Shown here: one piece after another, positions 27,261 through 36,214 of the stretch
How the letters are laid out: every line of letters starts with the position of its first letter
Position numbering within the stretch: position 1 is the first letter of the stretch
From: Streptococcus varani
GTDB lineage: Bacteria; Bacillota; Bacilli; Lactobacillales; Streptococcaceae
Length of the DNA stretch: 64,000 nucleotides
Direction: 5' to 3'
NCBI RefSeq assembly: GCF_001375655.1
Contig: NZ_CTEN01000003.1
Coordinates: 1 to 64,000 of the forward strand
Translations under genes and position numbers: made by a program
Notes under the pieces: model-generated
Database searches by the model: none
Told to the model about the DNA's origin: nothing
What the model saw: the letters and a program-made list of their open reading frames with translations, nothing else

Positions 27261-28277
27261 TTACTCAAAGGCAATTTTGGGATGTTTCTCCTCTGCTGTT
27301 TGCAGAATGATTTTTTTATCTGTGGCTTTCATCTGGCTAAAGGGTTTGATATAGGTCACTCCCTTTTCTTTGCGCCAAGTGGCAACTAACTGTCCATCTA
27401 ACATAATGGTTGGTTTCAGGATACCGGTCATGGTGTAGATGTTTCGGATAAACCGAGGATCAAAAAAAGGATTGTCGCGTTTTTCCAAACTTAATAAGAG
27501 GGCATCAAAACCTGCAATAAAGAGAACTCTTGGAATAGCCACTGGATCATGAAGTTCTCCACTATAGAATCTAGTTTTGCCGTCAACTTCAATACTAGTA
27601 AGATCTAATTTTTTCATCCAAGTTTCAATGACACTGTTATTCTCCTTGAAATAGTATCTGGCATCCCTTAGGCTAACCGGTCCGAAACCTGAAAAATAAC
27701 GTCTGGCGATTTCCAGTTCTGCAGCTTCTTTTGCCATAGGAGTGTAGTTTTCCAAAAGTCCAAAAACTCTCTGTCCATATTCTTGGTAAATCAAACCTTG
27801 AGCAACCAGTGAGAAAAAAATACCACCCCAAGCATTAAAAAGTGTTTTTTCCTTTTCAAGACTAAGTCCATCTTCGCGACAGATCATTTTTAAGTCTTCT
27901 CGTTTCTTATTCCCAGACTTGAAACTATGGAGAATGAGTTGAGCATAGTAGTTTTTCTCTTCCGCAGAGAGGATGCCATCCCAAGACGCTTGATGGAGGT
28001 TGGGTTTGCAATAATTTCTTCCCTCATACAAGTAGAGGGGGATTTCTTCTTTCAGATAGGCATGAACAGTCCCACGGATAGACCACTGTCTGACTAAGTT
28101 TTGGCTCCAATCACTGGCAAAATCTTCTGAACTAAGCCTCGTTTTAAATCCCTCAGTGGCATAGGTCTGGAACTGAGCCTGAACGCCGTTATGCTTTCTG
28201 CAAATCTCATTGACTGTCATGGGTTCTATCAAGCCCATTTTTTGTAAGACAATGGATTTCCATTCTAATGTATTCAT
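27261..28277 (-). CDS. winged-helix DNA-binding protein, AlkZ/YcaQ-like superfamily
   Basis: 338 residues resembling the HTH_42 group (DUF1006 and related), several members of which are DNA glycosylases acting on crosslinks or bulky adducts. The N-terminal CRKHNGVQAQFQTYATEGF and the mid-protein WSIRGTVHAYLKEEIPLYL are typical, and the C-terminal part ends with a MLDGQLVATWRK-type segment. Lies upstream of the NUDIX gene. A glycosylase role is inference from family. Confidence 0.75.
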   Translation of the reverse strand: MNTLEWKSIVLQKMGLIEPMTVNEICRKHNGVQAQFQTYATEGFKTRLSSEDFASDWSQNLVRQWSIRGTVHAYLKEEIPLYLYEGRNYCKPNLHQASWDGILSAEEKNYYAQLILHSFKSGNKKREDLKMICREDGLSLEKEKTLFNAWGGIFFSLVAQGLIYQEYGQRVFGLLENYTPMAKEAAELEIARRYFSGFGPVSLRDARYYFKENNSVIETWMKKLDLTSIEVDGKTRFYSGELHDPVAIPRVLFIAGFDALLLSLEKRDNPFFDPRFIRNIYTMTGILKPTIMLDGQLVATWRKEKGVTYIKPFSQMKATDKKIILQTAEEKHPKIAFE

Positions 28278-28522
28278 CTACATACTCTCTCCATGGTATC
28301 AATTCATTTTTCCTAAAATACTCTTAAAGGTATTATATAACTTAAAGATGAAAATAGCGATTTTCTGATAGAGAGAAGTACCATAAACTCTTTGTCATGG
28401 ACTAAGGTTCCTTAGCTTTGTGCTATAATATTAGTTAGAAGAGAGTTTTGAAAAGTGAAATATGTCGTCTTCTTATTATTTTGATAAAAAGAGAGCATTT
28501 TCAGAGAAAGCGGGCTTGAAAG

Positions 28523-29260
28523 ATGAAAAAAACAAAGAAAGGCTATCTCTCCTTAAGGGATGAAAGTAAAATTTACTACGAAATAGCAGGACAGGGTGAT
28601 ATCCTTTTTCTACTTCATGGAAACAACAGTGACTTGACCTATTTTGATAGCCAGCTACCGGCATTTCAGGAACATTTTCAAGTTATCCGCTTTGACTACC
28701 GTGACCATGGTAAGTCACAAAATGCCCGAGACAAGTTAACTTTTTCAATTTTAGTAGAGGACTTAAAGGAGATTATGGATCATTTTGCGATTGAAAAAGC
28801 TACCCTATTGGGTTTTTCAGATGGAGCTAACTTGGCTGTTAAATTCGCTACTTCCTATCCTGAAAGAATCAACCGCTTGATTTTAAACGCACCCAATTTA
28901 AGCTTTGAAGGCTTGCATACCATAGCTCAGATAGGTTCCATCCTATGGCACGGTATCACTAAATACTTGCCTTTCATGGAGAAAGAACACCGTGTTGCTG
29001 GACTCCTAGTAGAAGACCTTAAGATTAGTAAGCGGGACCTACGTCAGATCACTGCCCCGACCTTATTCTTAGTGGGACAATTCGATGTGATTCGCCTGGA
29101 ACATATTCTATTTCTGGCTCACTTGGTAAAAAACTCGACTTATCATATTTTGATAGGCCAAGGACACCAAGCCTCCCAGAAGAAACCACAATATTTTAAT
29201 CGCTTGGTTTTAACTTTCTTAGAAAAATCAACCAAAGGAGGACCTGATGGAGAAAATTAG
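28523..29260 (+). CDS. alpha/beta hydrolase
   Basis: 245 residues with oxyanion HGNNSD, nucleophile elbow GFSDGAN, acid GQFDVI and catalytic His GQGHQ. No signal peptide, so cytoplasmic. Its end overlaps the mprF start by 14 bases, so the two are translationally coupled. Substrate unknown; the coupling to MprF might point to a lipid or aminoacyl ester, but that is speculation. Confidence 0.88.
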   Translation: MKKTKKGYLSLRDESKIYYEIAGQGDILFLLHGNNSDLTYFDSQLPAFQEHFQVIRFDYRDHGKSQNARDKLTFSILVEDLKEIMDHFAIEKATLLGFSDGANLAVKFATSYPERINRLILNAPNLSFEGLHTIAQIGSILWHGITKYLPFMEKEHRVAGLLVEDLKISKRDLRQITAPTLFLVGQFDVIRLEHILFLAHLVKNSTYHILIGQGHQASQKKPQYFNRLVLTFLEKSTKGGPDGEN

Positions 29261-31757
29261 AAAATACAAATGGCTCTTGCGATTCGTACTAGCTGCTATC
29301 ATTTTTATCATGGTTTTCCTTGATTCTGGTAAATTTCTTGATAACTTGTCCCTTGAAAGAGTCCGACAGTATCTAAATTCCTATGGAATTACTCAGCTTT
29401 TAGCCATTGGTCTGCTAGGGATAATAAGCACTATTCCGAGCATTGGTTATGACTTAGTCTTGAGTCGGAAAACGAAAATCAAAGAAAAGTGGAAAAAGAT
29501 TATCACAATTTCTTACGCCATCAATGCGTATAACAAAACAGTCAGTCTGATTGAAACCATTTATGTTGGACTTAGGTATTTCTTCTTTTATAAAAAAGCT
29601 GAAAAAAAGGCAGAATTCCCCAAAACGATTGATAGTATTCTCCCCTTTCAAATCATCGGCTTGTCCATTCTAGCCTTTATAACTAGTCTGCTCGTCTTGT
29701 CGGGCCATTGGACAGGCTATGCAGACAGATATGTTCTCATTATCCATAGCTTTTCCCTCTACTTTATTGGACTTCTTGTTCTAGTGAATCTGACTTCTTT
29801 TAAAGTATTTGAGGGACTCTCCATGAAAGATCAACTGACCTTAGCAGCAACTTCGATACTCGAATGGGCAACGCTCTGTTCTTCTTTTCTTTTAGTTGGG
29901 CTGGTGATTGGTATTGACTTTAACCTTTTATCAGTGGCTATCTTAGTGATTGTTGCTAGTCTTATAGGTATCTTGTCCGCTGTTCCAGGAGGCTGGGGAT
30001 CTTTTGATTTGGTCACTCTAGCTGGTTTGATGTCCATGGGTCTGTCAGGAGAATTGGCACTGACCTGGTTGATTGTTTATCGGCTTGGAATTTTCATTTT
30101 ACCCTTCTTCTTGGCTACCGGCATCTTCTTTCAACAACTTGTTTCAGATACTAAAAATAAACTAGCTCATGATGTGGGTAATATTTTAAGAAGCTTGTTG
30201 CATAAAGCAAATGCTAGCTTTATTTATCTTTACGGTCTGATTTTTATTGCTCCTATTGTGGATCTGACTGAAGTCAAATTAGTCAATAAGATGACAAATC
30301 TATTGTTCCAAACCCATCTCAACCTAATCAATAACTTCCTATCCATTGCTATTGGTATCCTCTATGTCTTTATAGGTCGGTTGGTATTTTGCAAACAGGA
30401 GAAGGCTCTCAACATACTAATTCCGAGCTCCTTGGTTACAGTCCTTTATTTACTGGTCAATGGTGGTGGCTGGTGGTCTATTTTACCACACATTCTCATG
30501 ATTGCTCTGACTTATCTAACCCAGAAGCAGCACTTCCGTATTCAATTTTTATATGCTTGGGAAGATTTGACTGTCGATTTGATTATCATTTCTTTGGTGA
30601 GTATCATCAATTTTAATCAAATTGGAAAAGACATTATGAGAAAACCACAATTATCCATTAGTATTTCTTTGATTTATATTGTCCTTTTTATCTTTTTTAT
30701 GATTTTGCTTCTCAAAGCTTTGCTTAGTTATTTGAAAAGTGACCAGGATAATCTGAAATTAAAAACGGATACCCTTACTTTCATTGATTTTAAGATAAAA
30801 TATGGAACAAGTTTGGAAGGTAATTTGTATTTCACTGGAGATAAGTCTATCTTTTATTATGAAAACGAAAGAGGTGAAAAAACTATTGCTTTTCAGTACG
30901 CCATTGAAGGCAACAAACTTCTAGTTTTGTCAGAGCCTTTCGGTCTGGAATCCGATCAACATGCTGCATTAGAAGCGTTCATTGAGATTAGTGATCGATT
31001 GAGTTACCAGCCTGTTTTTTATGAGGTTGGTGAAAAAACCACTTTGAAACTACATGACTATGGTTATCACTTTTTGAAGTTGGGTGAATTAGCCTTAGTA
31101 GCTGCACAAAAGTTCTCTTTACAAGGACATGGAATGAAAAATCAACGCTATGTCTTGTCTCGTTTCGAAAAAGATGGCTTGAGTTTCCAAGTTTTGAAGG
31201 CACCTCATAAGGAAGAGACCTTGGCTAAGTTAAAAGAAATCTCCGACAAATGGTTAGGGTCTCGAAAAGAAATGGGTTATTCACTTGGATTCTTTCAGAG
31301 AGATTATCTGCAAGCTTGTGATTTGGCCATCGTTACTAACTCCGATGGTAGGATCATCGCCTTCGCAAATTTGCTTCGTGATGAGCTCGGACAGAAATTG
31401 GGCATCGACCTCATGCGCTTTGATAAAAATTCTTCTCCCAATGCGACCATGGATTTCATGTTTATCAAACTCTTCTTGTATGCACAAAAAGAGGGTTACC
31501 ACTTCTTCAGTCTTGGTATGGCACCTCTGTCCAATGTTGGACTCAAACCCACAGCTCCTATTCTTGAGCGCTTTGTACATCTGGTTTATAAGTATGGAAA
31601 TAAATTTTATTCATTTTCTGGACTCAGGCGTTATAAAGCAAAGTACGCCAGCAAATGGCTTCCCCATTATATTTCCTATTCTCCACACAGTTGGCTAATT
31701 TACGACATCATTGCACTTCTTATCGTTTCAAAAAGACCAGTAGACAATGAGTTTTAA
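29247..31757 (+). CDS. mprF: MprF-type bifunctional lipid flippase / aminoacyl-phosphatidylglycerol synthase
   Basis: 836 residues. The N-terminal ~500 residues contain about 13-14 hydrophobic segments (flippase, UPF0104-like part with GILSAVPGGWGSFDLVTLAG). The C-terminal ~320 residues are the DUF2156 GNAT-like transferase domain, including VLSRFEKDGL, MDFMFIKLFLYAQKEGY and FSLGMAPLSNVG. It would transfer an amino acid from tRNA to phosphatidylglycerol and flip the product, lowering surface charge and giving cationic-peptide resistance. Whether lysine or alanine is used cannot be told. Start follows AAAGGAGG. Confidence 0.9.
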   Translation: MEKIRKYKWLLRFVLAAIIFIMVFLDSGKFLDNLSLERVRQYLNSYGITQLLAIGLLGIISTIPSIGYDLVLSRKTKIKEKWKKIITISYAINAYNKTVSLIETIYVGLRYFFFYKKAEKKAEFPKTIDSILPFQIIGLSILAFITSLLVLSGHWTGYADRYVLIIHSFSLYFIGLLVLVNLTSFKVFEGLSMKDQLTLAATSILEWATLCSSFLLVGLVIGIDFNLLSVAILVIVASLIGILSAVPGGWGSFDLVTLAGLMSMGLSGELALTWLIVYRLGIFILPFFLATGIFFQQLVSDTKNKLAHDVGNILRSLLHKANASFIYLYGLIFIAPIVDLTEVKLVNKMTNLLFQTHLNLINNFLSIAIGILYVFIGRLVFCKQEKALNILIPSSLVTVLYLLVNGGGWWSILPHILMIALTYLTQKQHFRIQFLYAWEDLTVDLIIISLVSIINFNQIGKDIMRKPQLSISISLIYIVLFIFFMILLLKALLSYLKSDQDNLKLKTDTLTFIDFKIKYGTSLEGNLYFTGDKSIFYYENERGEKTIAFQYAIEGNKLLVLSEPFGLESDQHAALEAFIEISDRLSYQPVFYEVGEKTTLKLHDYGYHFLKLGELALVAAQKFSLQGHGMKNQRYVLSRFEKDGLSFQVLKAPHKEETLAKLKEISDKWLGSRKEMGYSLGFFQRDYLQACDLAIVTNSDGRIIAFANLLRDELGQKLGIDLMRFDKNSSPNATMDFMFIKLFLYAQKEGYHFFSLGMAPLSNVGLKPTAPILERFVHLVYKYGNKFYSFSGLRRYKAKYASKWLPHYISYSPHSWLIYDIIALLIVSKRPVDNEF

Positions 31758-31852
31758 ATTCTGCTACTTCTCTCTTTATTTTCTAGATCAGCTAGTCTTT
31801 GATCTCTGACCTACCCTATTAGATAGAATCCTTTACTTACGAATCACTTTTA

Positions 31853-31882
31853 TTGACAAGTTAGAACAGGAAAACTTATCAT
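31853..31882 (+). promoter_or_regulatory. promoter of the histidine-phosphatase-like lipoprotein
   Basis: TTGACA (31853-31858), 18-base spacer, TATCAT (31877-31882). Confidence 0.6.
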
Positions 31883-31911
31883 TATTTTAAAAGACATAGG
31901 GAGGAAATACC

Positions 31912-32658
31912 TTGCCGTTCAAGAAAAAATTATCGCTTTCTATCTCAGCCAGTCTCTTGGTCCTTTTATTGGTAGCCTGTGGAGCAAAGGAATCTGAAAC
32001 AAATAGTCCCGAAAGCACAACTAATCAAGTTCAAAATGAACAAGGTAGCCATGCATCATCCGCTCAGAAAGACAACCTAGTTGTTGCAAGGACAAAAGTC
32101 ATTGATAATCCTAGACCGCAAACACCTAGCGATCTAGTTGAGCGCCTAAAAGAAGGAGGCCTGGTGATTTTTCATCGCTATACTGGTGCCACACGTGGCA
32201 ATTCTGATGTTGAGGCTGTCCCAGGAACTTATGATGATGGACAAAGAATCAGTGAACAGAGTATTCAAGCCATGCAGGATTTAGGGTATAAATACCAAGA
32301 ATTAGGCATCCCTGTCGAAACGGTTTACAGCAGTGAGTATTTCTTTGTATGGCAACACGCAATCGAAGCATTCAAGAGCCTTAATCAACCCATTCAAATT
32401 CACAGAGACTTTACTGGTTCTCTCTTCTTTACGGATCAAAATGAACTGGAAGTTTCCTTGCAAGGACTTCGTAATCGAACAGTAACTCCTCCATCTCCGC
32501 ATACCAATACTGTCTTTTTCACCCATCAAGGAAAATTTGATAAGGCATTTGGTTACTATCCAGATGCCGGCTGGACCATGATTTTTCAACCAGATGGCTC
32601 GGGTATTCCAAAGGTCATCGCCAACATGCCACTGGAAGAATTTTTAATGTTACAATAA
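31912..32658 (+). CDS. histidine-phosphatase-fold lipoprotein (probably inactive active site)
   Basis: 248 residues starting at TTG after GGGAGG. A lipoprotein signal peptide ends in LLVACGAK, so Cys23 or thereabouts is lipidated and the protein sits on the outer face of the membrane. The mature part resembles the phosphoglycerate mutase-like fold: IFHRYTGATRGN in place of the RHG motif, RISEQSIQAMQDLGYKYQEL, VYSSEYF, and FFTHQGKF. The first motif reads FHR, not RHG, so phosphatase activity is doubtful. Its 3' end lies 9 bases from the intron boundary. Confidence 0.75.
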   Translation: MPFKKKLSLSISASLLVLLLVACGAKESETNSPESTTNQVQNEQGSHASSAQKDNLVVARTKVIDNPRPQTPSDLVERLKEGGLVIFHRYTGATRGNSDVEAVPGTYDDGQRISEQSIQAMQDLGYKYQELGIPVETVYSSEYFFVWQHAIEAFKSLNQPIQIHRDFTGSLFFTDQNELEVSLQGLRNRTVTPPSPHTNTVFFTHQGKFDKAFGYYPDAGWTMIFQPDGSGIPKVIANMPLEEFLMLQ

Positions 32659-32666
32659 ATTCTAGA

Positions 32667-34413
32667 ATCGAGTAGAGACTAATTCCTAGCCCCTCTCACA
32701 CCACCGTGCGTGCCGTTCGGCACACGGCGGTTCAACTAACTTTTAACGCATGTCGTTCAAGATAATAATCTAGGCATGAAACTAGTCCACGTTTAGCGAG
32801 GACTGGTTTTGATATAGCTCGTTTTAGAATTGACTTTTGTGCCACTAATTGATAGTGGTCACCCCAGCCAGATACCTTATCAGCTATCCATTTGGGAGTC
32901 CCTAGTTTAAGTAGTCCCCAAAGTCGCCTTGACTTCTTCTTCCATTGTTTCCAAATAATAACTCTAATTCGTGTCCTCAATCGTTTATCAATTTCTCCCA
33001 TGACTGACTTCATGTTAGTCAATGCGAAGTAGTTTATCCATCTGCGAATAAGCCAGTTGAGTTTCTCAATACGGCTACCCAAGTCAGTGCTCCATTTGCG
33101 TGTTGTGAGCTTCCTAAGTTTCCTCTTGAAACTCTGGATACTCTCTTGATGTGGACGACTTTTCCAACCTTCAGCTGATTTCCAGAATCCGAATCCAAGG
33201 TACTTCAGTTGACTCGGTCTGGTAATCTTAGTCTTGGTCATATTGACTTTCAATCCCAGTCGCTTCTCAATGAATCGGCTAACTGAATACATGATACGTT
33301 TGGCAGATACTTCGCTCCCAACTGTGATGACACAGTCATCTGCGTACCGGACGAAACGAAGCCCTCGATTTTCCAATTCCTTGTCCAGCTCATTGAGCGT
33401 GATATTGGACAGGAGGGGAGATAGATTCCCACCTTGTGGTGTTCCCACCAGCGTTTTATGGCGCTGTCCATTGATAACTACACCCGAATGAAGATACCTA
33501 CGAATCAGAGACTCTGTATCTCCATCTTGGATAATGTTATGGACAAGAGACATCAATCTATCTTGGGGAACTGTGTCGAAGAATTTCTCAAGGTCAATGT
33601 CCACAATCCACTCATAGCCATCATTAAGGTATTCTAGTAACTTGATGATGGCTTTTTCGCATGACCGTTTCGGTCTAAACCCATAGCTCGTTTCGGAGAA
33701 ATGAGGTTCACACAGAGGGCTGATAACTTGGACGATGGCCTGTTGAATCATTCTGTCCATTACTGTTGGGATGCCAAGCTGGCGGACTCCTCCATTGGGC
33801 TTTGGGATTTCAACGCGTAGGACTGGTTGAGGTTTGTATTTTCTCTGTTTTATCAACTCTTTGGTTGGTCGCCAATATTGGCGGAGATATTCATCCATTT
33901 GGTCAATGGTAATGCCATCAATTCCAGCTGAACCCTTGTTGACTTTCACTTGATTGTAGGCTTCCACCATGTTGGAGCGAGATAGAATAGTATCTAGTAA
34001 CTGTGACATGTGCGTATTCCTTTCTTGTTTCGGTGTCTGAGGGACATCTTATATTGGTGAACCTTCCTCTAGTCAATACATGACCGCATCCAGTTCTATC
34101 AGACCGCTAGTTTTACAGACACAAGTGAAGTAGGATTACTTCGGTTAATTGTTAAGCCCTTCGCTCCACTTCCATTACTCTCGTGATTTACGCATATAGG
34201 TTACGACTACCTATTTGGACTTTAGAGCTTTCAGCCCCCTCATCCGCTATATACGCCTTAATATCACGTTTCTGTTCGTAGAGCCACGATTTCGCTATCC
34301 CTTCCTCTCCCCGCTACCTCGCGATAGTCAGGCTTGGGAGTCGCTATTGGGTTCACCGGTAGCGGGTGCCCACGGAGGACTTGCACCTCAGATGTACGAC
34401 ATGCCCGTCGTAC
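32667..34413 (-). mobile_element. group II intron, bacterial class C-like (intact copy)
   Basis: On the minus strand the element starts near 34413 with GTACGACGGGCATGTCGTAC, which aligns with the 5' end of class IIC introns such as the Oceanobacillus one. It encodes its RT at 34009-32732, then shows a domain V hairpin (CCGCCGTGTGCCGAACGGCA and its partner arm, 32695-32735) and a domain VI-like stem, ending near 32667 in CTACTCGAT. It is inserted directly downstream of a rho-independent terminator (34417-34453), the known habit of class C introns. Boundaries are approximate. Confidence 0.85.
32732..34009 (-). CDS. ltrA: group II intron reverse transcriptase/maturase
   Basis: 425 residues: RT domain with TSYGFRPKRSCEKA, VDIDLEKFFDTVPQ and YADD at residues 222-225, followed by a maturase (GIIM) domain with WLIRRWINYFALTNMK and a short basic tail. 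There is no HNH endonuclease domain, as expected for class C. It needs its own intron RNA for splicing and mobility, and both appear present. This copy has no stop or frameshift, unlike the copy at 36215-37242. Confidence 0.95.
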   Translation of the reverse strand: MSQLLDTILSRSNMVEAYNQVKVNKGSAGIDGITIDQMDEYLRQYWRPTKELIKQRKYKPQPVLRVEIPKPNGGVRQLGIPTVMDRMIQQAIVQVISPLCEPHFSETSYGFRPKRSCEKAIIKLLEYLNDGYEWIVDIDLEKFFDTVPQDRLMSLVHNIIQDGDTESLIRRYLHSGVVINGQRHKTLVGTPQGGNLSPLLSNITLNELDKELENRGLRFVRYADDCVITVGSEVSAKRIMYSVSRFIEKRLGLKVNMTKTKITRPSQLKYLGFGFWKSAEGWKSRPHQESIQSFKRKLRKLTTRKWSTDLGSRIEKLNWLIRRWINYFALTNMKSVMGEIDKRLRTRIRVIIWKQWKKKSRRLWGLLKLGTPKWIADKVSGWGDHYQLVAQKSILKRAISKPVLAKRGLVSCLDYYLERHALKVS

Positions 34414-34416
34414 TGC

Positions 34417-34453
34417 AAAAAGTGCTTATTCTCAGGAAATAGGCACTTTTTTT
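34417..34453 (-). terminator. terminator of the DUF1722 gene; target of the intron
   Basis: Minus strand AAAAAGTGCCTATTTCCTGAGAATAAGCACTTTTT: stem AAAAAGTGC/GCACTTTTT with extra pairs. The intron begins 3-4 bases after its T-run. The same site is repeated at 37650-37686. Confidence 0.8.
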
Positions 34454-34469
34454 GATTTTGCTTGTACAT

Positions 34470-34952
34470 TCAAGGCTGGATGTTTATAAAATAATACGAT
34501 TCCAAGAGGTAGTGCACGTGATATTTTTTGGTTAATGCATATAGGAAGGCTTTCATTTCGCTTAACTCTATTTCATCGCCAATAAAACTGTCCAGCATAT
34601 TCTTGTAGATTTCTTTTTCTTCTTGTGTCGCTGTATTTTTAAAATATCCCCAAACATGATCAATAGAATTTACCTTTGTCAGACGATCGGTTTTCTCTTG
34701 GAGTGCCTGGCAGATTAAGATTAAAAATTCTTGCCCTGGAAAGGCCTGCTTATCCTTTAACAAGTGTCTAATTTGCAGATAAATCTTGTGTGAATGCTCT
34801 AAGATTAAGTATTTGTACTTAGCCCACTCTTGCTCTATCGCTTTCATTTCTCCAAGAGAGTGTATATACTGATAGGATTGTCTAATCTGTTCTTGGTAAA
34901 CTTCGTCAAGATTCAAGAACAATTCTTGCTGAAATATATCCTGCTGACTCAT
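34470..34952 (-). CDS. DUF1722 (YbgA-like) protein, copy 1
   Basis: 160-residue soluble helical protein. YKYLILEHSHKIYLQIRHLL and the later VWGYFKN...EEKEIYK resemble the DUF1722/YbgA domain, whose function is unknown. Its protein is identical to the copy at 37703-38185 because the whole segment is duplicated. Start after GGGGAAG. Confidence 0.7.
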   Translation of the reverse strand: MSQQDIFQQELFLNLDEVYQEQIRQSYQYIHSLGEMKAIEQEWAKYKYLILEHSHKIYLQIRHLLKDKQAFPGQEFLILICQALQEKTDRLTKVNSIDHVWGYFKNTATQEEKEIYKNMLDSFIGDEIELSEMKAFLYALTKKYHVHYLLESYYFINIQP

Positions 34953-35120
34953 AACTTCCCCTTCTCTACTGAAGCAATCCGATAGGGATTACAAAAATGC
35001 TATCTAAAAAAATGCCCTACTCTCTACTTGTATTATACCTTAAAAATGCTTTATTGTAAGGAGGCAATGCGATGCAAATATACCCACGTTTTCATCAATA
35101 TCGTTTTGATTTGCAATAGT

Positions 35121-35154
35121 AAAAAGCCACACAAGACTATCATCTCATGTGGCT
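35121..35154 (-). terminator. terminator downstream of the truncated fucO (copy 1)
   Basis: Minus strand AGCCACA, 16-base loop, TGTGGCTTTTTAC. The second copy lies at 38354-38387, downstream of the full fucO. Between the DUF1722 start and fucO (34953-35350) only this hairpin and the BOX-like element were seen. Confidence 0.7.
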
Positions 35155-35164
35155 GCATCGATGG

Positions 35165-35336
35165 TTATAGTCTTTTGAATTACCTCTGATACACCGTCAC
35201 TATCGGCTTGCCGTACTACAGTTGAGAGAAACTTAGTTTCTTCTATTTCCAACCTCCAACAGTCACTCCCCTGACTGTTGGAGCTACCTGCGCCTTAGTT
35301 TCTAGTCTGAAAGCGAATTTATTTGACTCTATATTG
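35165..35336 (+). repeat. BOX-like element (boxA-boxB-boxC form), copy 1
   Basis: boxA-like TATAGTCTTTTGAATTACC to CTATCGGCTTGCCGTACTAC; boxB-like inner palindromes GAGAAACTTAGTTTCTT and CCAACAGTC/GACTGTTGG; boxC-like CTACCTGCGCCTTAGTTTC to GACTCTATA. It lies in the fucO 3' region and is repeated at 38398-38569 by the tandem duplication. Confidence 0.75.
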
Positions 35337-35350
35337 TATTTCAATTGTCC

Positions 35351-36214
35351 TTAAAACAATTCTTTGTAGAAGGCAATGGTTTCTTCTAGTGTTGGCATGA
35401 ATGGGTTGCCTGGTGCGCAGGCATCAACCAGAGCGTTCTTAGACAGGTATTCAAAGTCAAAGTTTGCTTCCTGAATATCCAGTTCTGTCAATTTCTTAGG
35501 AATACCAACTGTTTCAGAGAGTTTTTCAATTTCAGAGATGGCATAAGTTGCGCATTCTTCATCTGATTTGCCATCAACTTGAAGTCCGAGTGCCTTGGCT
35601 ACATTACGAAAGGCAGCTGGAACCCGTTTGGCATTTTCTTTTTCAATGATTGGCAATAACATGGCACAGCAAACACCATGTGGCAAGTGGTAAACCGCTC
35701 CTAATTGGTGGGCCATAGAGTGTACATAACCAAGACCAGCATTGTTGAAGGCCATACCACCGAGGAAAATCGCATTGACCATAGCTTCACGCGCTTCGGT
35801 GTCATGCCCATCTTCAACGGCACGTGGCAAATACTCCTTGATGAGCTCGATAGCACCGATAGACAGTTTTTTGGTGACCCCATAGGCACCAGGTGTTACC
35901 AAGGCTTCAATAGCATGAGTCAGAGCATCCATACCAGTTGCAGCAGTCAAGTCGGCTGGTTTAGACATCATGAGTTCCGGGTCATTGACAGACATGAGGG
36001 CTAGACTATTCTTATCCACCATGACCATCTTAACCTTGCGGTCTTCATCTGTAATCACATAGTTGATGGTAATTTCTGCTGAAGTGCCTGCGGTGGTATT
36101 GATAGCTACGACTGGCAAGCCCTTATTGACTGACTTATGGAGCCCTTCCAGTTCTTGCGGTGTCATATCGTTTGTCGCCATGACAGAGATACAACTAGCC
36201 GCATCCTGTGGAGA
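35351..36214 (-). pseudogene. fucO fragment lacking its 5' end (duplication copy 1)
   Basis: Identical at protein level to the C-terminal part of the full fucO at 38584-39735, from about GSPQDAASCISV to the stop. The first ~95 codons are missing: at 36215 the sequence switches to intron DNA. An internal ATG (36181) leaves a 276-codon open frame lacking the cofactor-binding N-terminal domain, so an active enzyme is not expected. Confidence 0.9.

Noticed and set aside
34215-34442. 75-codon plus-strand frame in the intron (repeated at 37448)
   Set aside because: Lies in the structured 5' RNA of the group II intron on the opposite strand; no ribosome binding site.
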